Positions 11,164-22,284 of a stretch of DNA of 64,000 nt are shown piece by piece; within the stretch, counting starts at the first letter, position 1; each line of letters starts with the position of its first letter. The position numbers were made by a program, and so were the translations under genes. The DNA is from Exobasidium rhododendri (taxonomy: Eukaryota; Basidiomycota; Exobasidiomycetes; Exobasidiales; Exobasidiaceae): the NCBI GenBank assembly GCA_026210745.1, contig CP110630.1:2542001-2606000 (forward strand), given 5' to 3'. The notes beneath the pieces were generated by a model. The model was given only the letters and a program-made list of their open reading frames with translations. It did no database searches and was not told the origin of the DNA.

Positions 11164-12626
11164 TCAGTCAGTCTGCGCAATGAACAGCTTCGGATCCAGT
11201 CGCTGGAGGATAAAGAGTAGAGTATTACATTCATCAGAAGTACGCTCTTTCCGTGCGAGATCATGAAAGCTGACACTCACCATTTTGCACAGTCTGGCCA
11301 TCAGTCCACCCAGCTGAATGACTGTCGAGACTCCCTCCAAGATGCGCATGTGGGTGAATCCGATCTCCTTGATGAAGTCGAGCTGAGTGTGCCAAAGGGC
11401 AAGAAGCGACATCAACTTTTTTGATTGCTAGAGAGTCCGCTTCATCGGCAACACTCACCTTCATGGCTTCAGGAATGCTGTCCATCGTCTTGACAACCCG
11501 AAAAATGGTCGTCACAATGTCTACAGCAGCGTACCCTTGATTCCAGACATCGTCTAAATTCTCCATCGCCTGGTCTACGTCACCTTTATAGCAAGCGTTC
11601 AGCATTGCCCGAATAGTGATCGGATGTGGCTGATCGCAGACCTTGAAGACGTTGTCCGGTGATACAAAGCCAAGACCAGTCCAGGTCGACTGAAGATTGT
11701 TGATCGCTTGCCTCATATCCCCCTCTGAAGTAAAGACTAGCGCTGCGAGACCATCTTTGCTATGCTCGACCTATTGAAACGAACCTTTTGTTAGCTAATG
11801 AGGTAGTACTGCATTGCTCCGATCTCTCCTTTCACAGTTTACCTTTTCGAATTCACAGACCTCTATCAGACGCTTCATGACCTCTTCGTCGCTCAATTTT
11901 CCATATCGAAGAATTGCGCATCGACTTTGTATCGGATCGATGATTTTACTACTCTGATTGCAAGCGAAGCAAAATCGAGTCGTATTGGCGTATATCTCCA
12001 TAGTTCTTCGCAGCGCTTGTTGAGCGCCAGATGTCATGCTATCTGCCTCATCGAGAATAATGATCTTGTGTCGACCAGGTGGTAAGGAGACTTTCTTTTG
12101 TGCAAAAGTTTTGATTTTGTTCCGAACAATGTCGATGCCTCTGACGTATGTGGAAGAGAAAGAGTCAGAAAAGAGCGCACCTCTTCTGTACGTCTCCATT
12201 TCCCTCTCCGCTTACCTGTCATCAGAGGCGTTTAGTTCCAAGACGCCCTCCTTGTATGCGTCTCCAAGCAACGCATGTGCAAGACAATGAACGCTGGTCG
12301 TTTTTCCAATTCCAGGCAAGCCCTGTGGAGAAGAAGAAGGAGTCAGCCACAGATAGCAGCGGCCTTAAACATTACCACGCACGGATATCAGCAAGTGAGG
12401 ACAATTGCCGTCTTCTTGTATCACCTTGAGTCTTTCGATCGTAGCTCGATTCCCAACAACGTCGTCCAGTTTAGTCGGTCGATACTTCTCCACCCTGAGT
12501 GAAGAGAAGATGAACCGGGTCAATACATTCCCACACAGGGCTCAACTCCTCTTGTACGCACCATGGTAGCTCATAGCTTGCAACTTTACCGTTGGAGGCA
12601 GTACCGGTGCCAGTGCTGATCGCCAT
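11164..12626 (-). CDS. RFC4: Replication factor C subunit, yeast Rfc4 / human RFC2 type
   Basis: Seven exons (12562-12626, 12383-12494, 12216-12322, 11843-12140, 11459-11770, 11281-11382, 11164-11202) give 344 aa. RFC loads the PCNA clamp onto primer ends during replication and repair. The AAA+ core shows [19 protein letters not shown], Walker [22 protein letters not shown], Walker [10 protein letters not shown], the SRC motif [10 protein letters not shown], and sensor 2 region [14 protein letters not shown]. The Walker A wording (PGIGKTT), [10 protein letters not shown] and [14 protein letters not shown] favour the yeast Rfc4 orthologue over Rfc2, 3 and 5. It lies upstream of SMC3 in the same direction. 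Confidence 0.95.
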
Positions 12627-12849
12627 GCCTCACCAGAAAGGAAAGGGAAAAACAAGATCGGTCAAGGAAGCGCGTTTGAGCAACGCGGCGAGCACATTCT
12701 GGCTCTTTAGCCTGCTTCATCTCTATGGCTTCTGTGATCGCGTGGCACAACACCTATTCGCAACTCGTCGCAATGGTGAAGTTGCATGGCACAAATGAGA
12801 ACGGCATATGCATTTTGAGCTCGAGGGAACTATCACATGAGACATGGGC

Positions 12850-13891
12850 TTATATAGAAGGTACAAATTTGCATGTCCAGATGTCCAGTGATGTGATCTG
12901 GCTCTTTTGAAGGGGCAAATGCGCCTGCAAGGCACAAAGATGTGACTCGATTGAGATGTGCTCCAGATCTTCTTCAGTGTTCTTGAGAGCTGACGATTGT
13001 CGTTGTTGCAGGTACTCTTTTGCAGCAAAGGTGGCCGTATCGACCTCCCAACGACCGTCGTGCAGCTCTGGTTCAGGCGTTAGAGTGCTTTCGTGCTCTA
13101 CGGTCCAGCCAGCTGTGTTAGCGAGCCTTTTAATTGCTAGAGGACTCAGGGGCAGTCTGACGTTATTGTGGGACAGCGCCTTATTCGACTGCAATAGCAC
13201 AGCCAACATGTGCGGTACGCTACTCTTGCTTTTACTGCTTAGATCCCACTCAGCTATGAGCAGGTGCTTGACACCGTTCCTACGAGCAGCAGTGAACGCA
13301 TCGAGAACTTCCGTTTGACTGTGAAAGTACCAAAGCGAGTGAACAAATATGGCCGAAAAGTAGTAGTCGATCTCATGGCATTCCAGAGCTTCCTTCGCCG
13401 ACTGATGGGACTCGAAGCAGATATTCTTGGCAATCGGGCTGTTGAGCAGATACGTCTGTGCCTCTTTTAGAGTGAATGGTGCACCTACACGATAGATTAT
13501 TGGAAGAGGTAGGGCCTTTAGTAGGCAGTACGGGCCACTCTTGCCGAAACTACACACCGTAATCAGAAGGAGCAGGATCGATGCCGTGGACCACGGAATT
13601 CGTCAGATCTGGTACTTGACCCATCAAAGCAGCAATAGCAGCTGTCTGATCGCCTTGTCCACACCCCATCTCAAGAACTTGACCTTGCAAGAAACTCCAA
13701 TCGAGCCCATTATCTTCGATGTCTTTTTGCTTGCTAGACCTTGCCCAGACCTCGAGTATGCGTAGTCGGTGAGCACTCTGAATAGCCTGTAGACTGTCGA
13801 GGGTGTTCTTGGTCGCGTTGTCGTGTTCTATGTGACATGCTGCAAGGGTAAGTACGTCGACGCCGACGATGTGCGAGGTGTTGTGGACCAT
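12850..13891 (-). CDS. SAM-dependent methyltransferase, substrate unknown
   Basis: Exons 13558-13891 and 12850-13484 give 322 aa. A class I methyltransferase fold is indicated by motif I, VLEMGCGQGDQTAAIA, followed by the acidic HGIDPAPSDYG region. The intron at 13485-13557 has a TACTAAAG branch-like site, and removing it restores DYGAPFTLKEAQTYL, a layout I recall from small fungal methyltransferases. Motif IV-like sequence is YYFSAIFVHSLWYF and a later block HLLIAEWDLS follows. I chose the Met at 13891; no earlier ATG in frame is well placed. Substrate and pathway cannot be inferred from sequence or neighbours. Confidence 0.8.
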
Positions 13892-14451
13892 CGCAGTATG
13901 AGGAAGATCGATTGACGGCACGTTTGACAAAAGAAATCAGGAAAAGAAAGCGAAATCTCTCAATGGGGATCTTCAAAGGGGGAGGGCGGGAAGAATTGGA
14001 ACGATTCCTGTGTAGCTTTATATGCTGTTACTTCCGGTACGGGGATGGTTTTGTAGTAGACCTCCCGAAGTTAAGCTCCGAATAAGATTTCCTTGAACGC
14101 ACCCCCCTTTTCCACTACCTATCTAATCTCCTACTCTGGGGAAAAGTCTGACTCGGAGGACGGCATAGTATTTGTTCCTTAGATTGTCACTTCTACAAAA
14201 GTCCCCGTCGAAGGAATACACTACTAGGAAGCAGACCTGCAGGATAGATTGTGGAAAAGTTTAGCCTGTTATCTTCGTGGACGAATAAAGGTTAATCCGA
14301 GTCACAGCTGCTGAAGCCACGCGCGTAGACCACAAATAGTTCACCTCGTATAGATCTCCTCTACCTAAAGGGTGCAGCATCTGAGAGCGATGAAAATCTA
14401 AACCAAATAGTATAATATTAGAAGCGAACACATTGCATTTCGTCGAACAGG
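13892..14451. other. Intergenic, divergent promoter region
   Basis: This 560-bp stretch lies between the methyltransferase and TPR-protein start codons. It has an AT-rich TATAATATT element near 14409-14418, about 35-40 bp before the TPR start codon. No ORF or RNA gene was recognised. Confidence 0.5.
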
Positions 14452-15301
14452 ATGTCGGTTGTGGCGAGGGTTCTTCTTCGTGCGAGGACGGTGTCCCTTG
14501 TGGGCAAGGATGGACGCAATATGATGCGAGTGGGTACTTGCCGTCGAATGTTCAGTCAGAATCGACCCGTAGGCGCTATATCGACCACGACCAATTCCAG
14601 TTGGAAGGATCCAGCCTTGGAAGAGTCACAACGTCAACTGGAATTGGGCACAGTAGCGCTGGAAGCTGGAAACATCGGACAGGCGAAAGGTGCCTACCAA
14701 CGATCGATTGAGATTCATGAGACACCCTCGGCACATTTCAATCTGGGCGTGTGTCATTACCACGAAAAGAATACAGACAGTGCCATAGAAGCATGGACCA
14801 ATACCATTCGTCTGGACCCCGAATCAGCCGACGCTCACACGAATTTAGCAAGCGCCTATGTCATGAGCACACCCAGCAGACCCGACTTGGCTGTGGAGCA
14901 TCTCAAGTGAGTGTAGTGTCATTGACAAGACCCTCGTCAAGGCCAGGTGCTAATTGCCGTCATGATTGTCCCCGACCTCGTAGGCTGGCGGCCAACATTA
15001 CACCTGGTGATCCAGAAGTACAGTACAACCTAGGTGCTGTACTAGAGGCTTGCGAGCAACTGGAGGAGTCAGTCAGAGCATATGATAGAGCGCTTAAAGG
15101 AGGCATCGAAAGGGCAGAAGAAAATCTAAGGGTGAGCGAACTCGTCTTTCATGGTAGTCCCTCCTCCCTTCTGACTATCCACTTGTGTTCCCTTTCCCAA
15201 TGTAGAATGTCCGAGCAAAGATTCTGTCTATTAGACTAAGGCCAAAGCTAGAAGAATTGGAAGGCCTAGAAAAAGAAGAGAAAAGAAAGGAGCAGTCGTA
15301 G
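14452..15301 (+). CDS. Small TPR-repeat protein with mitochondrial-like N terminus
   Basis: Exons 14452-14906, 14984-15131 and 15206-15301 give 232 aa. The first 45 residues are rich in Arg, Ser and Val without acids, as in mitochondrial presequences. Tetratricopeptide repeats follow: LELGTVALEAGNIGQAKGAYQRS, a second beginning AHFNLGVCHYHEKNTDSAIEA, a third with AHTNLASAYV, and one with VQYNLGAVLEACEQLEESVRAY after the first intron. A short charged helix ends the protein. TPRs bind partner proteins, but no partner is evident. I do not recognise a named orthologue. The start Met at 14452 opens the presequence directly. Confidence 0.75.
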
Positions 15302-15439
15302 ACGACAAGCTCCATCGTGAGATCGGAAATCATTCAGAGCTCTTCAAAAAGGAGCCCGGACTCTCATCATCCACGGCAGTGTACCAAAGAAACATAGAAG
15401 TATAAATGTCACATACTATCACACTGATCGAGATTTTGT

Positions 15440-18328
15440 TTACAGAGAGGATTGCCACAGGTCGATGGCTGGCTGATAAATTTCTAAGCCTCCTCGGTCC
15501 AAGAAGACGTCTACTCCACCTCCTGTTGTACATTCATGAGCCCAGAAAGCGGCTCTTACCCAGGATACTGCATTTTCTTCTTCGTTGCTGTGAGTCAGCA
15601 GGGTGGCGATGAAGAGCATCAAGTCTAGGGCGGGACCAAAATGAAGCTTCGGCAGCTCCACAAGTGGCTGTGTCTCGTTGTCAAGGTCGACGACACCACC
15701 GACACAAGCGAATGCCTCTATTGCCGACTATAATATGGGCAATGCAGTCTTTTTTAGTTGAGAATCAACCTCGAGCATGAGAGAGTCCCTTATCCGCTAC
15801 TCACCAAGATAGCATCATGCATGTTCTTCCTTGCGAGATGCTTTGTTCGAGCAGTCATCACCACAAATAGATCAGGCCTGAAAGTTCTTTCGATTGCGTA
15901 CGTCGCTCGTATCCGATCAATCAAGCTCTGCAGCGAACAAAGAACATCGTCGTGAGCTTCCTCAATCTTGTCGCTCTCCCTTACCATGCTTGCCATTTGC
16001 CTGATACTGATATTCCTGAGCAGCGTTGTACTGCGATCCAGGATAGCCTTACTCTCGCCTTGAGTAATCTGAGCCCGAATGCTGCACTTTTCCATCCCAT
16101 CGGCTCGATCCATGATACACAACGGACAAGCACATTCGAATCCGTGCTTACTCAGTTTGGCACTTCGAATAATAACCGACTCTTCTCCTCGAACGTACTG
16201 GTGAACGACTTCTGTGCCTGTCGCAAGGTTGGTCAAAGCTCGAGTGATGACGATGTTGGAAAGGAAGATGGAGGAGGCATTCGGCAGACAAGCATGGTTG
16301 ATGATGGCAGGAAGTGGGTGCGACATGGTAGACTTTTCGGAATCTTGCGCTCCCAGTAATGGTCCTTGTGCCTTTGGTCGCACGCGAGCGGGACCGAAAG
16401 CGTTGAATCGCAAGACACCATCGATGTAAGCAGCATCGACGTCCGCTCTTTGCGTGTGATCTAAGTCGGATTCAAGATCAAATGATGTACGAAGTGGATA
16501 CTCCTGCGAGACATAATCAGAGTAAGGTGTGGAGGGTCCGGCAGTGAGACCCAAGACCGGCAAAGCTAGGTCAGCGCGGTCTAGTGGAAGTAGAAAGGAA
16601 GGTAAAGGCAGGTCAGTGGAGAGCAGATCTACGCGAGGCATCAGTCAAAGCCAGTCAGACGGAAGAACTCACCAACAATCGCATGTATCAGCTTTGTCTG
16701 AGCTCGGACTTGACTCGTGGTAGAAACGACGCCATTGTCCAGGTTGAGACGCAGGAGAGGTGCTCCCTGACACTCTTCATCGTCGGGATAAGAAGCACAG
16801 ACAGCTTTGCAACATAGGAGTACTTCGCCAGGTTTCACGTCTCGAGTCGTGATCAGACCTCGGCCAGCACCTGGGATGTTGCGTATTGCAACGGGTCCAA
16901 TGAAAGTACTCGCATCGAGAAGCGTCACACCATCGACAGTAGCAAGATAGATACAGCGCAAGTCTTCGGTTGACAGGCCTTGCGATGCTTGCGACATACG
17001 AAGCTGACACCGAAGGCTAGCTTGGCTGTTGCTCAATTGCGTGATGTTGATGGAGAAATCAGCGGCAGCCGCCATGTCTCGTGCTTCGCTGTCGTTCCTT
17101 CCAGCTTCCAGCTCTTCCTTGGCTTGTGCAAACACTTCCCTAGCAGCTTCCCATGCGTCGAGATGGAAGAGCACAAGGCCCTCGGTTCGCTTGCTGACCA
17201 GCACACCCTTTCTCTTTTGTCGGCGAATCTCTCGATAAGCTTCGCCTGCCCGAATCACAGAGAGAAGCCTCTCTACTTCTCGTTCAACTTGCTCACTGCT
17301 GGCCGCCTTTCCGGCCCTAGACAGGGTAGAAGAGCTGAGCCAGTCCGTTGCTGAGGGTGCTTTCGAAGGAGATTCCTCTCTCCAGCGTATGTCGCTGCAG
17401 TCTTCCTCTTTGAGGACTATGATGTCGGTGGGACTGTCGACTTGTACGCCTTGATCTCCTTTACTCGAGCTTGGTCCTGCTTTTGCTTGGTGATGTACGG
17501 AAACGAAAGGTTCTCTGATAGCTAAGATGGTGCCCAGTGGTAGAAGCTGTGAGACCTGCTCCGTGCTCAAGTTGAAATTCGAAGTGAAGTGAGAAACCGA
17601 AATGGGCACTGCATTCCCCGAAGGATCTTCACCGATGCTGGCAAGAATAAAAACACTCTTTGATTAAGCCCACTGATACGCTGCTTTTTCAGCTACGTCA
17701 CGACTCACAACGTCACACCTGCGTATAGCAACAAAGGAGTCACCACCTTGCAAAGGAGGTAGCGGCCTAGTGTGGAAAAGAGTACTTGTCAACATGAATG
17801 TCTTTGCCGTAAACTGCTTTCCTATCTGAGCTCACCTTGATACCTTTTGGGAGCCTCAGTAAGTTCCAAGCATTCCATCCGCGTTAGCTGTGATAAGCTG
17901 GACGTCGAATAGAAGGATTCTGAAGTATCGAAAACGAGTCTTGGCCTCCAATCTGGCGACTCCACAGTATCCCTCTCGGACCTCTGTATTGCCGCCGTTT
18001 GCCTAGCAAAGAGCGCCTTCCTGGGCGGCCATCTGATTTTCTTCGGCTTTCCGTCCTTCTCGTTCCTGACAGCTTGTTGCTGTTTTGCTATCGTCTTTCT
18101 GAAGTTATCCAACAAGGCGGTCACTGCTTCTTGCAGCAGTTCATGACCCATCAGGGCTCCTGCTCCCTCCCCTCCCCCTTCATCAAAGTCCTCCCCTACC
18201 GAGCTCAACGCCAGTACTTTGACGAGCTTTTCTTGGACTTGAGCATCGTCATCTATCAGCTCCAGCAGCTGCGAGGAGTCTGGCGGCTTCAGTCCTAGAT
18301 TCCGGAGAGATCGCAACAAGTCCTCCAT
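15440..18328 (-). CDS. SET-domain protein with TPR-like region (fungal SET/TPR family)
   Basis: Exons 17836-18328, 17709-17766, 16673-17637, 15805-16628 and 15440-15727 give 875 aa. The N-terminal 165 residues are charged and unassigned. Next comes YQGRYLLCKVVTPLLLYAGV, a block seen before the TPR-like helices in fungal SET/TPR proteins. The split SET domain begins IPGAGRGLITTRDVKPGEVLL; its second half has LPAIINHACLPNAS, GTEVVHQYV and a Cys-rich FECACPLC segment. The canonical NHSCxPN motif here reads NHACLPN. The architecture resembles SMYD/SET5-like lysine methyltransferases; target unknown and nuclear or cytosolic location unresolved. Confidence 0.85.
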
Positions 18329-19014
18329 CCTGGCGAAGCAGTACTAGTGCATTTAAACCTTCCCCCTTGAGAAGACACCCAACAGAGGAACTTCCAAAAT
18401 CACATGCACGTGACATACGGCCGGGAGGTCCATCGATGTCGCGCTCTTGAGTGTATAACAAGTTCTATCGTACCGGTAAGCATTTTTCTAAAGTGATGAT
18501 GTTAGTCATAGCGACTAACAATTTAATGAAAATGATACAGAGATTGGCGGCACATTTCTTTTCTCTTGGGGGTGCATGTACTTTGACAGTCCTGGTGAGC
18601 TGCGCAGCCCAGGCTTTTCGCCAACCCCTCCCACTTCTATCTCTCTACCTGATTCCGACTCCGCAATTGCCCCACCCCCGCGACCCCATCTTTTCCCCTT
18701 CCCCGAGCCCCTCACCTCCACATTTCTCCACATTCGTGTCTCGACTCCGAGATAGAATTATAATGAAACACAGCTTTGGCTTATCTTTTGCGCGTCTGAT
18801 TAGGAACCCGCACATTGTAAAACTTGTTTGTGTTGGAGAGGAATTGTCATGCGCAGTTGCAAATCAGGAATATGCCTCTTTCCCTTCCCCCTCAGATTGT
18901 CTCGACTGGAGTATCCCGTTCGCTCGTGCCTTAAAGAGCAGCACCAAAACGAAGTGAAATAAAGACATTCCGTATCCTCACTCCCCTTCTTTTTCCTCGT
19001 CCTTAACATTAAAG
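18329..19014. other. Intergenic, divergent promoter of SET/TPR gene and P450
   Basis: This 686-bp stretch separates two divergent start codons. A pyrimidine-rich run covers about 18610-18735 on the plus strand. A CACGTGAC palindrome-type element is at 18407-18414. The open frame across 18451-18957 has no supporting start codon or family signature and is not called as a gene. Confidence 0.5.
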
Positions 19015-21027
19015 ATGTCTTCAGTACCAATCTTGGCTGTCGTGGCAGCTCTCCTCATTTACTGCCTTACTCGATTATTCTCCGGCCCCTCCCGCAACCA
19101 TCTTCCTCCTGGTCCGCCTTCGCATTTGTAAGTGTTAGCATGTGTGAGAGTAGTAGGCGGCCGATCTAACTATGACGCTCTCTACTGCAGTCTTTTCGGT
19201 ACGAGCATACCAACTAAGCACCCTTGGCGGCAATTCAAAGAATGGACAGAAGAGGTGAGCTAGCCTATTATTGAGGATCGCTGGAGATGGAGCTTGATCA
19301 GCTTACCAAAGCATCTTGTTTGTTCGATCGCTCGAAGTACGGTGACATCTTTACCATTCGTCTGGGTCCCAAGAACATAGGATTCGTCTTGGGTACGGCC
19401 ACGAGCGCTAATGCCATTCTAGAGAAGCAAGCTGGTGTTTCGGCAGATCGTCCTACCCAAACAATGGCAAACACGTACATGTCGGGAGGCATGCGTACAC
19501 TCTTAATGCGTCACAATGACGACTGGCGTGAGTGGTCCCTTCGCTTTTCTCTCTCTCTCTTCCATCAAGACAAGTGTCGCTGATGTCGTTGTTGCTACTT
19601 TACAGGCATCAATCGCAAGATCTTACACGAGGCCCTGCAGGACAAATCGGCCGCAAATTATGAACCAATTCAATTGAAAGAATCCAGAGCGACCATTGTA
19701 GCCTGTGAGAGGGAGAAGAACAGCTTTCAGGATCAGTTCGGGAGATACGCTGCTAGTGTGATCATGACGGTACGTGTTTTTTATGAGGGCATGGAAGGAT
19801 ACAGTGGCTGATTGTCTCTTCTCTTCACGTATCCTCCTTACACAGGTGTCATACGACTATCCTGTCACTTCACTTAATGATCCGCTCCTGAAAGATGTCC
19901 AGTACTCGCTAGGACAGATGGGAAAGTGGGCTCGTCCAGGTGGAACAGCTCTGGATCATTTTCCATTTCTTACTTACCTTCCTCGAGCCCTGAATCCGTG
20001 GAGGAAGATCGGTGACGAATTGCACAAGAAGGAATTAGGTCTTTTCTTGGGTGAATATTTGAAGGTAAAGAAGAGGGCAGAGCAGGGCAATATCCAGAAT
20101 TGCTTCAGTACCTCGCTGCAAGAGAAACAGGCAGGAAATAAGCTGAATGATAAGGAGGTGAGTGATGATGAGTGCACATGCGATATTGCTTGCAGGTTTG
20201 TAGCAAAGTTTTGAAGCTTGAAAATACACACCCCTTACAGGCTTCGTATCTTGCCGGGTCGCTATTCGGTGCAGGAAGCGATACAACCGCATCAGCATTG
20301 TCCGTCTTTGTCATGGCCATGATACGCTTTCCCGAAGTGCAGAAGAGAGCACAAGAAGAAGTGGAGAAGGTAGTAGGACCCCTTCGAATGCCCACTTTTG
20401 ACGACATTCAGTCCTTGCCTTACATCAGAGCAATGATCCAGGAGATTGGCAGGTGGAGACCTGTCAGTGCCGGTGGATTCCTGCACGCTCTCTCAGAAGA
20501 TGTCAAATACAAGAACTTTGTCCTACCAAAGGGAAGCTGTGTCATTGGAAATCACTGGTCTATCTCGCTTGATCCCAAAGAGTATCCTGAGCCAGACGTA
20601 TTCAAACCAGAACGATTCCTGGATGCAGACGGCCAAGTTCACGGTACATGGTTCAACAAATCCAGAGGAAACGTTCAATTTGGGTTCGGTAGAAGGATCT
20701 GTCCCGGTTCACACGTTGCAGACCGATCTCTGTTCATCGTTACCACCAGTCTCCTATGGGCCTTTAACATTAGCGCTCCGCATAAACCAGAAGACACGGA
20801 CACCCTTGCCTTTGACAGTCGAGCCAATTCGCACCCGTTGCCGTTCAAAGCGTGAGTTGATTTGGAGAAGCGAGCAAGAGGGGAACCGCAGTAGCGAAAA
20901 GAGATCTGTGAACACTCACGCCTGCCCATCACACACTATTCACAGTGATTTCGAGTACCGCTCAGAAAAGCGCAAATTGATTGCAGAAGAAGAGGTAGAA
21001 CATACAAAGGATCTTCATGCGGCGTGA
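19015..21027 (+). CDS. Cytochrome P450 monooxygenase
   Basis: Seven exons (19015-19127, 19191-19254, 19338-19527, 19606-19769, 19846-20157, 20241-20851, 20946-21027) give 511 aa. An N-terminal membrane anchor (ILAVVAALLIYCL) and proline hinge (LPPGPPSH) place it on the endoplasmic reticulum. The I-helix oxygen-activation motif is GAGSDTTAS, the ExxR motif is EIGR, the PERF motif is PERFLD and the haem-binding loop is FGFGRRICPGSH with the ligand Cys. The sequence recalls fungal P450s of the O-methylsterigmatocystin-oxidoreductase (ordA-like) superfamily, but the substrate cannot be read. It ends 29 bp from the convergent glutathione S-transferase gene. Confidence 0.95.
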
Positions 21028-21056
21028 GGATCTCCCTTCGTGTCGTGTATTATACT

Positions 21057-21882
21057 CTACTCCTTACCGATAAGGAAGTTAAGATACCTTTCTGGTGTGA
21101 CCTTGCCGTCTCTTTCCAGAGAGCAAGCTCTGATGTAATTTGGATCGGAATGACATCGTTTGACCCACTTTTGAATCTGTGGTCCCACGTGCAGTCTGAG
21201 TGAGTCTCTCCACTCTTGCGGTTGTAAAGAGACGAGGATGGTAAAGAATTCGACGCCGAACAGATTGGCGAACTTTTGAGTGAAGAACATATGCAAGAAG
21301 GAAACGAAGATCAGTTTTTCTTTTACGGCACACAACAGCGTCAAGGTAGCTCCGACTCACATCAGCAGGTCCTAATTCGCTGCCGCCCGCTAGCGTTCCT
21401 TCATTTTTTTCCAACGACTTCTCTATGAACATCAAGTCATTGAACAGGCCCCTTGCAATCGCCTTTTCCTGCACCGAACTTCCATCTTTCGTGTTTGCCT
21501 TACCCTTCAGGAGGTAATTAAGGGGAATCAGATGAAGCATCACGCTCGCTTCGGAAAAATCAATCCAAAATCCCAGATCGATTGCTGCTTGGGTCTTCTC
21601 ACTTGTTTTACAGGATTTCGACTGTTCATCGTAGTGTTCCAATATGTACCTGATGATATTGCCACTTTCTGCTAAGTGTAAACCATCATCTTCCAGGATC
21701 GGAGCTCTTCCGATAGGGTGGATTGCTGCTAGGCCTTTCCCAGAGAACGGCTCTGATTCAGCTAGCTTCGTCGTATGATCTCGTGGGTATATCTTCAGCT
21801 TGTAAGGTGCTTGTAGGTATTCGAGAAGCCAAAGAATACGGATGGAGCGACTGGCTTCCAGGTGATGCAGTGTGAGGACCAT
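21057..21882 (-). CDS. Glutathione S-transferase
   Basis: Exons 21361-21882 and 21057-21272 give 245 aa. The N-terminal thioredoxin-like domain has MVLTLHHLEASRSIRILWLLE, the cis-Pro region GRAPILEDDG and the glutathione-binding LAESGNIIRYILE, where the E-S pair binds the gamma-glutamyl group. The C-terminal helical domain resumes after the intron with PADFANLFGVEFF. The first Met at 21882 fits the family; an in-frame Met at 21930 would add 16 residues. It likely conjugates glutathione to electrophiles in the cytosol. The P450 gene is tail-to-tail with it. Confidence 0.9.
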
Positions 21883-22284
21883 ATCGATTATTGGTAGATC
21901 TAAGGGGAGAATTGCATAACGGGCCTCCAAGTAGTAATTAAGGTCAATGTGGAGTAGCTCTAGAGGTAGCGTGGCGACTGAAAATGAGATCTACTACTCT
22001 ACAAAATGAGTGGGCGCGAGCAAATGATAGTTAAATACAGTATTACTTCGAATCATATGATACAATATCACATCGGATACGGGGCCACGACAAGACCGGA
22101 ATCCTAAAAAGACCGGGGAAAGCGCGTCTGGTGGAAGAATGGACCGTACGTTGAAAAAAGGTTGTGTCTTAAGTAAAAGAGTGCCTGTAGCTGAGCTAGC
22201 TGCGACGTAATCTCTTTCACTGTGCGACACAAACATTCCCTCCCATCTCCTTCCTCTCACCTCGTATTGATTGATAGATACAGT
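21883..22284. other. Intergenic, divergent promoter of GST and acyl-CoA dehydrogenase
   Basis: This 402-bp stretch contains both 5' UTRs and promoters. It is AT-rich near 22020-22070 (TACAGTATTACTTCG, CATATGATACAATATC). No other feature was recognised. Confidence 0.5.

Noticed and set aside
14060-14085. CGAAGTTAAGC resembling part of 5S rRNA
   Set aside because: Flanking sequence does not form the rest of a 5S gene; only the short block matches.
18451-18957. 168-codon open frame between SET/TPR and P450 genes
   Set aside because: No in-frame ATG at a useful place, pyrimidine-rich low-complexity translation and no family signature.
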